The notes below the pieces were generated by a model. It was not told the DNA's origin. It did no database searches and was given only the letters and a program-made list of their open reading frames with translations. Shown here in pieces: positions 33,303-45,229 of a stretch of 64,000 nucleotides of DNA (position 1 is its first letter; the number at the start of each line of letters is the position of its first letter). The DNA is from Gamsiella multidivaricata (Eukaryota > Mortierellomycota > Mortierellomycetes > Mortierellales > Mortierellaceae): positions 248,001 to 312,000 of the forward strand of contig NW_026251726.1 of the NCBI RefSeq assembly GCF_025024155.1, in the 5' to 3' direction. The translations under genes and the position numbers were made by a program.

Positions 33303-33910
33303 TAGGCAACGAGAGCGGAGGCAGTGGCAGACTCACTATACAGTTGAAAAAAAGATGAAGTAAGGAGTTAGTAAAAAAAAAGTGGAATTAAAAAACCTCT
33401 CTGGCATTTTCTTAAAGCAAACCAGAGGTCACTAAAAAAAACAATAAAAAAAAACTCCAAACTCCAACGCAATAGAAATGCCACTTACTACTTCCAGGTG
33501 GGAGGGAGCTGACCAGCGGTCTTGTAGTAGCGAGCAAGACGGTGGATACGCGACTCAATCAAAATGAGGCGGAACTTGCCATCGCAATCCTTGCGGTTGC
33601 GCTCCAAGTGCTTGCGGACGGCGACAGCCTTCTTAATCAAGTGGTAAAGATCCTCGGGGATCTCGGGGGCGAGACCGTTGGACTTCAAGATACGGAGAAT
33701 CTTGTTACCGGTGACGTTCTTGACCTGGGCAATACCCTGGGAATCACGGAGGATAACACCGATCTGGGAGGGGGTCATACCCTTCTTGGCGAGCTTGAAG
33801 ATCGAATCGCAGACATCCTCAGGCGAGGTCTTCAACCACGAAGGAGGAGAACGCTTGTAGGGGAGAGCGGAGCTCGAGATACCCTTACCACTGCTGTGCA
33901 TGCGACCCAT
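33302..33910 (-). CDS. RPS13: 40S ribosomal protein uS15 (S13)
   Basis: Two exons on the minus strand: 33489-33910 and 33302-33335. The first ends TWK plus TA at a GTAAGT donor; the second supplies the last 11 residues ([11 protein letters not shown]) and the stop. The total of 151 residues equals the length of eukaryotic uS15. The start [20 protein letters not shown] is canonical except that the usual ApG after MGRMH is SerSer. Without the second exon the protein would end after its own intron donor, so the splice is needed. The protein binds 18S rRNA in the small subunit near the subunit interface. The 3' exon is only 34 nt and is followed at once by a perfect hairpin. Confidence 0.97.
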
Positions 33911-34400
33911 TTTGAATAATTCTGTTGATGAGAAATCGGAAAGGGGAGACGAGTCAGAGATGAGCCCAGAAAAGTCCTTCCCAATGCTTTGGTAGATGAT
34001 GCTGTTGACAACTTGGATCTAAATCCTGTTCAGTCAGTAGATGCTGGCCCACTTTGAATGTTGTTTACAAAAAAGTCGGATTCTATAAAGAATCAATGAT
34101 CCATGATGATAGTTCCAGTATGCGACCCTTTCGCTTTGTCCTGAAATTATCCAGTTATCGTTCCTTATCGAGTTCGTGTCCCAAAGACGAGTTCCGTCGC
34201 AGATGGTATGCGCTGAGTGAGTCGATCCCAGTGGTATGTATACCTTTGTGGAATGTGCGAGAGAGAAGGAAAAAGGTCAATCCCACCAGCGTCTACTTTT
34301 TGTTTACCCAGCAATCGTAAAAATTTTATTTGGCGTATTACGCAGGACCCTTAATTCAGTCGATTTATCACGTGCACTACCCATTATGTATCCTCCGACC
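33911..34400. other. Intergenic region, promoter of uS15
   Basis: About 490 bp between the uS15 start and the 3' end of the four-RRM gene, both on the minus strand. No gene or clear motif is visible. Confidence 0.5.
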
Positions 34401-36185
34401 TCACACGCCAACCTGAAACATCACATCGTCCTCCTCAAAGGCCTTGATATCGCTGGCAGAGTCCTCCAGCCTGGAGGTAGTGTCTTTGATCTTGGCTACC
34501 GAGTCCGATCCAATATCCGGCAGGTCGCCTTCACTGCCATTCTCAGAATTGTATCTGTTTCCGTTCGACTGCCTGTTGTATTGCCGCTGAGGCCTTGGTG
34601 GGTTACCGCAACGGTCCCGTCCATAGCTGACCTTGACGGTCTCATACGAGGGGTTGTGGCGAATATTTTCAACTGCCTTGACCGCTGACAAAATGTTGGT
34701 AAAGTTGACGAATCCGCAATTCTTCTCCTTCAACAGGTTCACGAGCTCGATCTCGCCAAACTCGGCAAAGTCCTGTCGCAGCCTGTCCTCTGTAAACGAT
34801 TCGTTAATCGATCCCAGGTAAACATTACGTGTGGCACCTCTTTGCGCTGCTTCAATGACTTGATGCGGAAGTGCATGCGCATTCTGGCCCCAGCCGACCT
34901 TCAATGTGCGTCCGTTGAGTACGAGTCCTTGAGTCGCGATGTTGTAAAAGTTGGTAGCCGCCTGGGGATCCAAGAAGCTGACAAAGGCGATGTGCTTCTG
35001 TGGAAGATAGCGGATATTACTGAGAATGCCGCCACGAATGATGTTGCAGAGCTCCTCGCATGTTGTCTCGTCACTAATGTTGCCAAGATAGATCGTCCGG
35101 TTGCCCTCTGCCGTCAATGCTCCACCGGTAACTCCCATCATCGAGTTGGCTCCATTGGGACCAGATCCCATACCACCCATGCGACCACCTGCTGAAAACC
35201 CGTCAAAGGTTGGATTGAATGGCATCGATGATCCGTAGCCCGCGAATCCAGGTGTACCAAACGTAAAGTTATTGGGCATTCCGCCAGAGACTCCTACTGT
35301 ACTATTCTTGGCACATCGGTCCTTGCCATAGTTGACGCGGCGTCCAGCGTATCGAGGATCGTGAGGTAAGGCCGAGACCGCCTTCATGGCATTACCGATG
35401 CTTGTAAAGTGCACAAAGGCAATGTTCTTCTCCCGCAAGATCTTGACGGTATCAATTTGCCCAAACTCGGAAAAGTCCTCGCGCAATCCCTGTTCCGTGA
35501 CCGAGTCGTCAATGCCGCCCAAAAAGACGTTTCTGGTAGCCCCCTGCTGAACAGCTTGAAGAACCAGAGGAGGCACCTGCGATGGTTTACCCCAGCCGAC
35601 CTTGAGATCACGTCCTCCAATGTTGAACTTGTGCGAGTTGGCCACGCGATGGAAGACTGCAGCAGCATTCGTGTCGACAAAAGAAACAAAGGCGCAGTTC
35701 TTTTCGGGCAGAAGTCGAGCGCTCTCCACAAGACCGCTCCTGACCAGGTTCAAAACCTCCTCGATTGAGCTCTCCGGTGGAACATTGCCGATATAAACGG
35801 TGCGGCCAGCAGGTGCTCCCATTCCTGCATTGGCTTGGAAAGAGCCTTGAAAGGGGACGTTCCCAAAGGGGCTCATCGAAGCAGGCGCCTGATATGGCTG
35901 AAAGGGCGTAGGCATGGCCATGGCCATGGACATGGATGGATCGGCGCCATAATGGTTTCCATATGAGTTGCCGCCGGGCATCTGGCCATAGCCAACCATC
36001 GCCATAGGATTTGCACCATATCCACCTCCGTACAAATCGCCCGAGGAACCGCTCATACTGCCGTGGTTCGAGTAAGTATTGCCCATGTTATAGCCCTGGG
36101 CGACACGAGGCTTCTTGAAGGCATCATGGCTCTGAGCGTAATCGTTGCTTCGCTTCATGTCGTTGTGGTTGGTGGAGAGAAGCAA
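34401..36185 (-). CDS. Four-RRM RNA-binding protein, Nrd1/Msa2-like
   Basis: Single exon, 594 residues. A Gly/Met/Tyr/Asn-rich N-terminus of about 125 residues precedes two RRM pairs. RRM1 is near 128-200 (RTVYIGNVP ... NCAFVSFVD), RRM2 near 217-290 (RNVFLGGIDDSV ... IAFVHF), RRM3 near 365-437 (RTIYLGNISDETT ... IAFVSFLD) and RRM4 near 455-525 (RNVYLGSINESF ... CGFVNF). RRM1 and RRM3 end DLKVGWGKPS and TLKVGWGQNA, and RRM2/RRM4 each end in a YGKDRC or YGRDRC motif, so the second pair is an internal duplication of the first. This matches fission-yeast Nrd1 and Msa2, which bind mRNAs controlling sexual differentiation and cytokinesis. A second Met ten codons in (MKRSNDY) is an equally good start. 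Spacing to PIG-F on the other strand is about 830 bp. Confidence 0.9.
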   Translation of the reverse strand: MLLSTNHNDMKRSNDYAQSHDAFKKPRVAQGYNMGNTYSNHGSMSGSSGDLYGGGYGANPMAMVGYGQMPGGNSYGNHYGADPSMSMAMAMPTPFQPYQAPASMSPFGNVPFQGSFQANAGMGAPAGRTVYIGNVPPESSIEEVLNLVRSGLVESARLLPEKNCAFVSFVDTNAAAVFHRVANSHKFNIGGRDLKVGWGKPSQVPPLVLQAVQQGATRNVFLGGIDDSVTEQGLREDFSEFGQIDTVKILREKNIAFVHFTSIGNAMKAVSALPHDPRYAGRRVNYGKDRCAKNSTVGVSGGMPNNFTFGTPGFAGYGSSMPFNPTFDGFSAGGRMGGMGSGPNGANSMMGVTGGALTAEGNRTIYLGNISDETTCEELCNIIRGGILSNIRYLPQKHIAFVSFLDPQAATNFYNIATQGLVLNGRTLKVGWGQNAHALPHQVIEAAQRGATRNVYLGSINESFTEDRLRQDFAEFGEIELVNLLKEKNCGFVNFTNILSAVKAVENIRHNPSYETVKVSYGRDRCGNPPRPQRQYNRQSNGNRYNSENGSEGDLPDIGSDSVAKIKDTTSRLEDSASDIKAFEEDDVMFQVGV

Positions 36186-37018
36186 CTAAGAAAAGATTGC
36201 GGAAAAGAATATAATAGGGCCCTCTTGTGTGCAAAAGCCGCGACTGAAAGGAAGCTGAAGTGACGAACGAACGAACAAACGAACGGGCGAAACTGGCGAA
36301 CGGAAAGGATACTAGAAGTAATGGCAGTTGCAGCGGCAGCAATGAAAAGAATACAACGATAGAGAGAAAGAAAAAGAAGACAAAGAAAGTTGATCGCAAT
36401 GTAAATACAACGAGCAGAAGACGAAGACACAGCCAACAAATCTCAAGAAGTGGGTGAGCAGTTCAAGATATAGAAAAGGCCCAGATAGAACATCCACAGG
36501 AGGGTGCCATGACCCACCCCACTGCAATTGAATCCGGGTGCATTGTGGGCGTTAAAGCAGATCTGAGGACAGAGGTATCAGTCGGAAGGACAAGTTGATC
36601 GCACCGAGGGGGCAGCGCGAAGACGAAGAAGGGGAGCAGCAAGTAGATAAATCGAATCAAAAAATAGAACAAGAAGAAGAGATAAAACGAACGTACGTTT
36701 GACAAACGAGAAGAAAATTGTAAATAGCAGAAGCAGGATTTCAACCGAGTGAGAGAGGGATGAGTATCGACAAAGAGATGAAAGATGAGAGGGTGTGTGC
36801 GGATGAAGCAGAGGAGATCCGGATTGTCAAGGGTGGAGGTGTAGGAGGGATGGATCTGAGGAACGATGAAAAGAGCTGTGTGAGAAAGGTGATGGTTTGG
36901 AAAAGAGAGAGAGAGACCAGTTCATTAAGGGTGTTGCCGCTCCAAAGATCACAAAATAGAGGTTTGGTGGCAACAGGATGGTGTTCCACACTTCTACCAT
37001 TTCAACAACGACCCAACC
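36186..37018. promoter_or_regulatory. Bidirectional promoter region of the four-RRM gene and PIG-F
   Basis: About 830 bp between divergent starts, purine-rich on the + strand toward 36700. No TATA box stands out. No gene is supported here. Confidence 0.5.
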
Positions 37019-38087
37019 ATGCAACGGACGACGCGTCAGGGTGCGGCTAGGGACACCGCCTCTCCAAGAAACCCATCCCAAACGATAAAGACTATCACGC
37101 CATCATACCCGTTACTCAGGATGACATTGGTGGCCATGGTCAATCTCATTGTGGCATACGCAACCCTCACCTGGATTCCAACAAAGATGATCAAGCACGG
37201 CGACAGCGACGCCGCACAGGGCGCCAACATCAGCACTCTGCCATCACTCTCCTTGACGCTAGTCTCGCTCTTCCTCTTTCAGACACTTACAGGACTGGTT
37301 CAGGCTAAACTGCATTCTGCATACCAGACCACGGCAATGAACAACTCAGGCAAAGGCAGGAACCAGGCCTCATTGTCGCTCTTCGCAGCCTTCAACACCT
37401 CAGTATCCATTGGCGCTGTTGGAACGCTGCTCTGCCATGTATTCGCAGTACTATTCGGCGCAGGATTCGTCTAGTATGTTACGCATGAACACTGCTTGTA
37501 TTGTACTTGAGTCTGGATCGTTTGTGGACAATTTTAAGGGATCTGACTTACATTCTCCACTCTATCCTCAGTCAGGCAATGGAAACAAGTCAATTGGCAT
37601 GCTATTTATCACTGCTGACGTTTTACCCGGCCTCATTTGTTCTGGGCACAGACCTCAAGAGCTGGCTCAGGATTTACATACATACCAGGTACCTTTGTCT
37701 CAACTGCGATCTGCCCTATCCCTGATCGGTGAATAGCACCGTTTGCATCGTACTGTCACAGTTTTCACTAACTCGTCAACGGCCATTGGTCATCATGCAT
37801 TCAACGTTTTAAATAGTCCGCAAACGTATACAGAGGCAGCACTTTATTGCCAGGGAATGATGGCTATTTTTGGCGCATGGTTGGGCTCGATTGTGATTCC
37901 TTTGGATTGGGACCGACCCTGGCAGGCATGGCCCGTTCCTTGTATCCTAGGCTCATTTCTGTTCTATTGCATTGGAACGGTTGTAGGGCTGGTGGCCAGC
38001 ATCGTGATGCGCCATCGAGCAGCAAGGAGCGAGTTCGGGATTGGGGCTGATGTCAAGTCGAACATTAAGAAGGTCAAGAGTCAGTAA
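37019..38087 (+). CDS. PIG-F / Gpi11 family GPI-anchor biosynthesis protein
   Basis: Three exons: 37019-37473, 37572-37688 and 37817-38087, in phase, 280 residues. It is a multi-pass ER membrane protein with hydrophobic segments at about 36-55, 75-95, 125-150, 155-175, 200-220 and 235-260. Family signature: the segment GMMAIFGAWLGSIVIPLDWD followed by RPWQAWPVPC is the conserved C-terminal PIG-F motif. PIG-F/Gpi11 partners the ethanolamine-phosphate transferases (PIG-O/Gpi13 and PIG-G/Gpi7) that add phosphoethanolamine to GPI mannoses. The exon 3 acceptor at 37815-37816 was chosen over an earlier AG at 37738-37739 because only the former restores frame and motif; an ACTAAC branch-point lies 40 bp before it. 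Confidence 0.92.
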
Positions 38088-39029
38088 TAGATAGGCGTAC
38101 TCTTTCGGTGAAGTGAATGTCAAGCAGAGAGGCATGAGTAGGAACGACTTTAGGAAGAAAATAATGAGCGCTTCATATTAGATCGAATAGTTATGGTTAT
38201 TAGCAATCTGAACAGCGATAAAGGACGAATGCCATGTGGTTTCTATGCTTTGTCAAGAGACGAGGGTGTGACCCCAGTGCTCTTCCCCCTTTTTGAAGGC
38301 ACCACCTTGTCCTGGCAGTATGGCGATATCCTTTTGCTCTTTGGTAAACGTCCGTTTGGGCTGCTGCACCGAGCATGCGGCTGCAGCTTATAGTGCCCTT
38401 TGATTTAGATATTTGTTTGCATCCTCTCTTCCTTTGCTCTGACGAAGCGGGCTGCTCTCACTCCTCTCTCTTCGTGGCTCTCTCCCCATTGGCCGTAACA
38501 TTCTTCCATCAGCATCATAGTAGGCACCATCTTACTTCAACTCCTTCTCTTCCTCTCACTCCTTATCCGATCCTTATCTATCCAGCTCTTGCTCATTCTC
38601 CCATCCAATTTCAACTGAAGAGCTACATAGCCTCATCAACAACGTATCACATCAGCCCCAGACCAACCTCATCTCACTCTCAACTTTACCGTCCCGCTCT
38701 ATCATCCCGCCCGTCATCTTCTCGTCCGTACTACCAAGACAAATCCAGCTTCCGACCTCATCGTTAGCTCTTTCAGGATTCCGACACGACCCTGTCATCT
38801 TTTACCTCTCAGGAACCAGGAACGCGTACCTGACGATCGCACAACGTGGCATTTTGAATCGCCCAAAAAAAGTGAAGCCAACCCCCGGGGGGCAGTAACG
38901 TGGACGGACGGGTGACTTTTCTTTGCCACGAACGCAGGACGAGCGTCAACAAGGAGGCCTACAGCGATCCCTTAGTCGCAGCATCACCCTTCTCAGCTTC
39001 GGAAAGCCTCGTCCATATCAGCTTAAACC
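38088..39029. other. Intergenic region upstream of the kinesin-3 gene
   Basis: About 940 bp with a long CT-rich leader (38400-38800). No gene is seen. Confidence 0.55.
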
Positions 39030-42000
39030 ATGAGCAAGGGAGGCAATATCAAGGTGGTGGTCCGCTGCCGGCCGCTGAATAGTCGTGGTATGTCACTTGG
39101 GAACCTCGCTTGGATGTTCTACCAGCCATCATCAGTAAGAGTAACAGAAGATGGCTTCGCAAAGAGTTGCTAACACCTTCTCTATGCTTTGAACCTGTAG
39201 AAATCAGCAAAAAGGCGGAATGCATCATCCACATGGACGGCAATATGACGACCATCACCAAACCCGAGGGGCCTGAAGGCGGCGGAAGCATTACTAAGTC
39301 GTTCTCGTTCGATCACTCATATTGGTCCTTCGACAAGAAGGATCCCAACTATGCAGGACAGGAGCGGTTGTACGATGATCTGGGCGTAGAACTTCTAAAC
39401 CACTCGTTCAATGGATACAACACTTGCATTGTGGCATGTAAGTTTGAAGAGACGCAGGAATGATTAACAGGGCGTCCAATTTAATATACGATGCCTACGA
39501 AAAGTTAAGATTCTTATTTCCTACGACTCTTAAAACTTGAATAGATGGACAAACTGGAAGCGGCAAATCGTATTCAATGGTGAGTTACTTTTCGACGATC
39601 AGGTGTAGAGAGTCAGGAATGTACGGAGAGGATCAACCATGTCAGACGGCAATGCGACTAACAGCTACCCTTCTTTCTTGAATCCGCTGTAGATGGGATA
39701 CGGCGAAGATCGTGGCATTATACCCCTTTCCTGCTCAGAGCTTTTCCGGCGAATAGAGGCTAATAAGGATCCCACGTTGAGCTATAGAGTTGAGGTTTCA
39801 TATATGGAAATCTATTGCGAGCGGGTCCGAGATCTGTTGAATCCAAAGAACAAGGGCCATCTCAAAGTGCGCGAACATCCGTCCCTGGGGCCTTATGTCG
39901 AAGACCTATCAAAGCTCATGGTCACGTCCTTTCAAGACATTGAGAATCTGATGGATGAAGGCAACAAGGTACGGGAAATGTTGGCTGTCTCTGTGTATTG
40001 AGGGATTGTACATGGCCTCTTAACTGACCAGCCTTGTCATTCAACTGTAGGCCCGAACGGTGGCGGCAACAAACATGAACGAGACTTCAAGTAGATCCCA
40101 TGCAGTCTTCACCGTCCTACTCACTCAGAAGCGATACGATGTCGAGACAAAGCTGGAGACAGAAAAAGTGTCAAGGATTTGGTATGACCAACTCTTTCTG
40201 TACGCTTGACACTGCTGAATTTTTTTATTTAGATGTTTCTTGTTGACCAGCTTTCCCTTTCATGCCATTTAGTTTGGTGGATCTTGCAGGAAGTGAGCGA
40301 GCCAACTCTACAGGAGCAACGGGTGCACGACTGAAGGAAGGCGCCAACATCAACAAATCACTTACCACGCTAGGTAAGGTCATTTCAGCCCTAGCAGATG
40401 CATCGAGTGTACCTGCGCCGAAGAAAGGAGCCAAGAAGACGCCTGAAGTATTTGTACCATACCGCGATTCGGTAAGACATCGATATCCTATCTTATCAAC
40501 GATGAGGCCTTATGATTGGTCGTTCCACGCTAGTTATTAATTTACTCCGAATGAACACAACTAGGTCTTGACATGGCTACTGAAGGATTGCCTTGGAGGA
40601 AATTCCAAAACGACCATGATTGCAGCACTATCACCGGCAGATGTCAATTACGACGAGACGCTTAGTACTCTGCGATATGCAGACCAGGCCAAGAGAATCA
40701 AGAATAAGGCCATCGTTAATGAGGATCCGAACGCCAAGCTTATCCGCGAACTCAAGGAAGAACTCCAAGAGCTGCGGTCAAAATTGGGTGTGAGCGATCC
40801 CCTACAGACAGGTTCAAATTTGGCTACCCCGAATGCACTGGTGACAATTGTGGATTTGCATGGCAATTCTAGAACGCTCACGAGAGAGCAGCTACAAGAT
40901 GAGGTTCAGGCGTCGGAGAAGATCATGGCAGAACTGAACGAGACGTGGGAGGAGAAGCTGAGGAAGACGCAGGAAATCCAGCAGGAACGCGAGCGGACGC
41001 TGGAGGAACTTGGCATTTCGGTCGAAAAAGGGCACATTGGTGTGCATACTCCCAAAAAGATGCCCCATCTGGTGAACCTGAATGAGGACCCTTTGATGTC
41101 AGAATGCTTGGTGTACCAGCTCAAGTCTGGCAAGACGCATGTGGGAAAGCTGGGATCATCCACACCTGCTGATATCCGATTATCAGGTAGCAACATTCTG
41201 GATCAACACTGTTATTTCGAGAACAACAACTCAGTCGTCACAATATACCCCGGCAGCTCATCCATGACGATGGTGAACGGCCTACGGATTAGTAAACCGA
41301 AGCGACTTCGCTCAGGGTTTCGAGTCATCTTAGGCGATTACCACGTCTTTCGTTTCAATCACCCGGAAGAAGTTCGGAAAGAGAGGGATCAGCAACAACA
41401 AAATACTGCAGCGTCAAGCTCTGTCTCATCGCCTGCTTCCAAGATCCTACAGCCTGGTCATTCGAACAGCATGGAGGATGATCGGCCTGAGGATCGCCCT
41501 GACTCCCCAATCTCGTCGGCGTCGGTCATATCGGAGTTCGTCGACTGGAACTATGCGCGAAAAGAAGCTGTTATACATGCACATATGCTGTCGGAATCCA
41601 GTATTCATCAACTCAAGGATCAGGACCTGGACGTTCTTTTCGACAATATTGCCAGGGTCAGATACCAGCGAAAGGGTATGCGGCCCGAGAGTCGTGGAGG
41701 ATCCTACTTTGATGACGACACTGAATCGAGATCATCAAGACTTTCGACAGTAGAGCGGTGGCATGGTGAGCACGCAGTGCTCGAAGAGGATGGACGAGAG
41801 AACCAGGTACCGCCATTAGAATCATCTGCGTTGGCTTTGAAGGAGAAACTTCGGATTGCAGAACAGGAGATGCAGCAGATGAATCAACAGCGACTGGAAT
41901 ACGAGGCTAAAATCCAGAACCTGTCCGCAGTGGAGGCTAAGTCAGACGAATTGTTGGCTGAAAAGACACTCATGGAGGAACGGCTGCGACAGGCCAAAGA

Positions 42001-45000
42001 AGATCTCATGGCACAGCTAGAGGAGCAGCGGGAGCAATTCGAGGAAAAAATGAAGCGCATGTCATTACTTAGCATGGCGAGTAGCAATCTCGACGAGACG
42101 AAGCTCAAGGGGAAATCTTTGCTACTATATACCGACCATGAGCTGGAGCTGATTCGCAAGACCATATCGCGTTGGAAGGAGTACAGAAAAATCCAAATGG
42201 CTGAAACCATTCTCACGAACGCGGTCCTGGTCAAGGAAGCCAACATCATTAGCCGTGAACTTTCTAAGCAGGTCGTATACCAGTTCACCATACTCGAGGC
42301 AGGACCTTTTGGGAATCCGGAATCACACTGGGAATCGAATTCGGGACTTTCACAATTCAACAGCGACGAAGATACGTCCCTTCAGACAATCAAGCGACCT
42401 TGCGTGGGTATTAAAGTCATCGATAATAAGCACAATTCAATCTATACCTGGTCGCTTGAGAAGCTCAAAGCCCGTCTACATCGAATGCGGAACCTATACA
42501 ACTTCGTGGACCGACCTCAGTACCGAAAACATTTCAACATGGAGGATCCTTTTTACGAATCGCCAGCCCCCAGATTCACGTTTATTGGGAGTGCTTCGAC
42601 ATCCTTGATGTGTCTAGCCAAGCTGCAGTTCAAGCAATCGGTCGTACCCATCCTTTGCAGGATGACCGGACGAATACTGGGACGGGCCAGGATAGGAATC
42701 ACGCCACTCAATCACAATCGCGCCAAGAGTCCGACCGCTATAGAAGCCCCAGCTACCCCACCACCTAATCAAACAGACGGACGCAGTCTACATCACGAAG
42801 CGAATGGAGACCAGGACCAGCTAGAGCAAGACCCAGCAGAAGCACCGGACCCAGTCAAAGTTGGCGACCAAGTCTTGTTTGAAATCTCACTCATCGATAT
42901 TGAAGGGCTTTCTGAAAAGCAATATACCCATGTCCATGCTCAATTCAGACTATCTAACTTTTCAGGTGCAGGAAAAGACGCTTCTGGGTCATCTCAGACT
43001 GCGAGCATCCGCAACGATAAACTGTTTGCAACCGAGACTGTGAGCGGTTTCGATGACGGGCCCATCTTTTTTGGATTCTCGCAGACCCTATCAATGGTCG
43101 TCACTGAGTCCATTTTGGACGTGCTGCTACACGAATCGCTGCATTTTGAAGTGTTTGGAGAAGCAACAACTACGGCACTCGCTAGATGGGAAAAGTGGGA
43201 CATGGACCAGGAGGAGGCCCAACAAGGTCCAGCACCCAGCAAACCTCTGGCGACAAATGGAAATGGTTCGCAGCGTAGCGGATGCAGAGCAACTGTACGA
43301 GGCGCTTCAGCCGCATCTCTTACGGAGCGCCGCTCAGAGGATGAGTTGATGACGGAGGAACAGCATGATGTCCTCGCGCATATTCAAGTATGCGAGCTGG
43401 CACCTACTGGCGAGTATGTACCTGTACAAGTGGTGTCGAACTCGACGGTTGACACGGGGTCCTTCCAGCTTCGACAGGGACTGCAGCGACGTATCGTTCT
43501 GAGAATGTCGCATACTTCTGGCCGTCAGTTTGTATGGAGTGGCGTCTCTGGGATTAAAATAGGACGAGTTCGACTCCTCGATAGTAAGGGCAGGATCACA
43601 GACTCGCCACCCAGAGAAGACATCTCGCTCAACATCGTACCAGGACAGAAGGTGGAGTACCCCACCGACGGCACTAGCCTACTGGTCGCTCAAGCTTCGT
43701 GGGACAGCACACTGCATGAGTCCCTGTTCTTGAACAGGGTGACGGCGTCGAATACGCGAGTTTTGTTGACATTAACCTGGTTTGTGGAGGCAGAGCGGTG
43801 TATGGATCCTTTGTGCTTCCAGATGGATATTACGGCTCAGATTCAAGACAGGGAGGCACGGGCCACATCTCATTCGCCTTACAGGCTTGTTCCCATGTTC
43901 CTGCAACAATCCAACACAAGAGTGCTTAAAAAAGCAAGCGGATTGTTCTTACTGACGTTGCGGCCGATTGTGGCCAAGAAGGCATCTGAGCTTTGGCGGA
44001 TGAACACTGCCAGCAAGTATGTGAGAGGAGAGGAGTTCTTGGCTGGAGTTTGGAGACCTCGAGGAGTCTCGCTCCTGAACGAGTTCAAAACCACAAGGGA
44101 GGCGATCCAGAAGCGTGAGGAGGTTGAGAGGACGAGACATTGGCTACAGCTGTTGAAGGGGACTACGCAATCACGGCCGATATCAAAGGATGGAGACGAG
44201 TCATCAAAACTCGGCACGGAAGCAGGCAGTAACCAGGGGGCGGTTGATCATGAGCATAAGCTACTGCGGCGCATCCTTGACCTGTGGCTCTCCAAATCCA
44301 TCTCGCTGGAAGAGGTATGATTGCGACTGCTTGGTTGTCTAAGCAAGACGTAGGCACTCTAATCTTTTTCATTTTACTTATAATGCAATCTACTGATATT
44401 TTCTTGATCCATAGGTGGTGCTCAGTCAGGATCCTCCATCGCTCGACATGGATAACCCAGAAGTGCTCAAACAACCTCGTCCTTCCCCTCAGCTGCAGTC
44501 TGAAGTGAAGATGGTGACCAAGAGGTAATCATCTGCGCATAGTGATTTGTTTTGCGCCTTCTGTCACTTGGAGTCGGCTTTCTAATTATCTTTATGCATT
44601 CCTATGCTTGATCAGTGACAATGTCTCGAAGAAAGGATATCTTTTCTACCCCGAAAATCGCGACGAGACGTGGGTCAAGTGCTGGTTCGTGATCCGTCGC
44701 CCTTACATGTACATCTACACCAATTCGACAGAGACGGACGAACTCGGAGTCGTTAATTTGACCCATGTTCGAGTTGACTACCAGAAGGACCTCGAAAACA
44801 TGCTCAAGGTAAGGGATGCATTACATGCTTTCAATCTTCTTGATATCTTCGCCTTCTTTGCTAACGTACTAATCGATACTTTTTGCTCACCCTTGTTATG
44901 GACACCAAACAGCGGCAATATGTCTTTGCAATATACACATCAAGTAACGCGTATCTTATGCAAGCACCCAACCGCGACGAGATGTGCTCGTGGCTGAACC

Positions 45001-45047
45001 ATCTGGACCAGTTCTTTGACCTCTCCCAGATTTCTTACGTAAAATGA
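39030..45047 (+). CDS. Kinesin-3 motor (Unc104/KIF1 family)
   Basis: Ten exons: 39030-39087, 39201-39437, 39545-39579, 39693-39968, 40051-40181, 40273-40471, 40565-44314, 44415-44524, 44616-44808 and 44913-45047, all GT-AG and in phase, 1707 residues. N-terminal motor: [13 protein letters not shown]-loop [11 protein letters not shown] (mostly on a 35-nt exon), [13 protein letters not shown] (switch I), [10 protein letters not shown] (switch II), then the neck. An FHA domain lies near residues 510-610 ([16 protein letters not shown] ... LGDYHVFRF), followed by coiled coil, the KIF1-type central region ([21 protein letters not shown]), and a C-terminal PH domain ([20 protein letters not shown] to [10 protein letters not shown]). 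Kinesin-3 motors with PH tails carry vesicles and endosomes along microtubules in hyphae. The residue before [10 protein letters not shown] is Cys in place of the usual Ser, created at the exon 5/6 junction. Confidence 0.96.
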
Positions 45048-45229
45048 AACATAGAAACATCCACTACCCAGTCCTCGCTTCTTGGTTAGAAGCAACTTTG
45101 AAGTAATTTGCCAATATCATCCCTCCTTCCCCGCCATATAAAAACGAATATATCATTTGTAACACCACTCATAAACGCCCGACAAAACAATAAAGCTATG
45201 TTCAAGTTCCCTAGGAACTGCAGCAATGT

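Noticed and set aside
33016..33336. Minus-strand frame across the uS15 3' exon ([11 protein letters not shown]...)
   Set aside because: Its 5' part is the uS15 last exon read in another frame; the real exon gives [11 protein letters not shown]. Only the part from 33168 downward was kept as a candidate.
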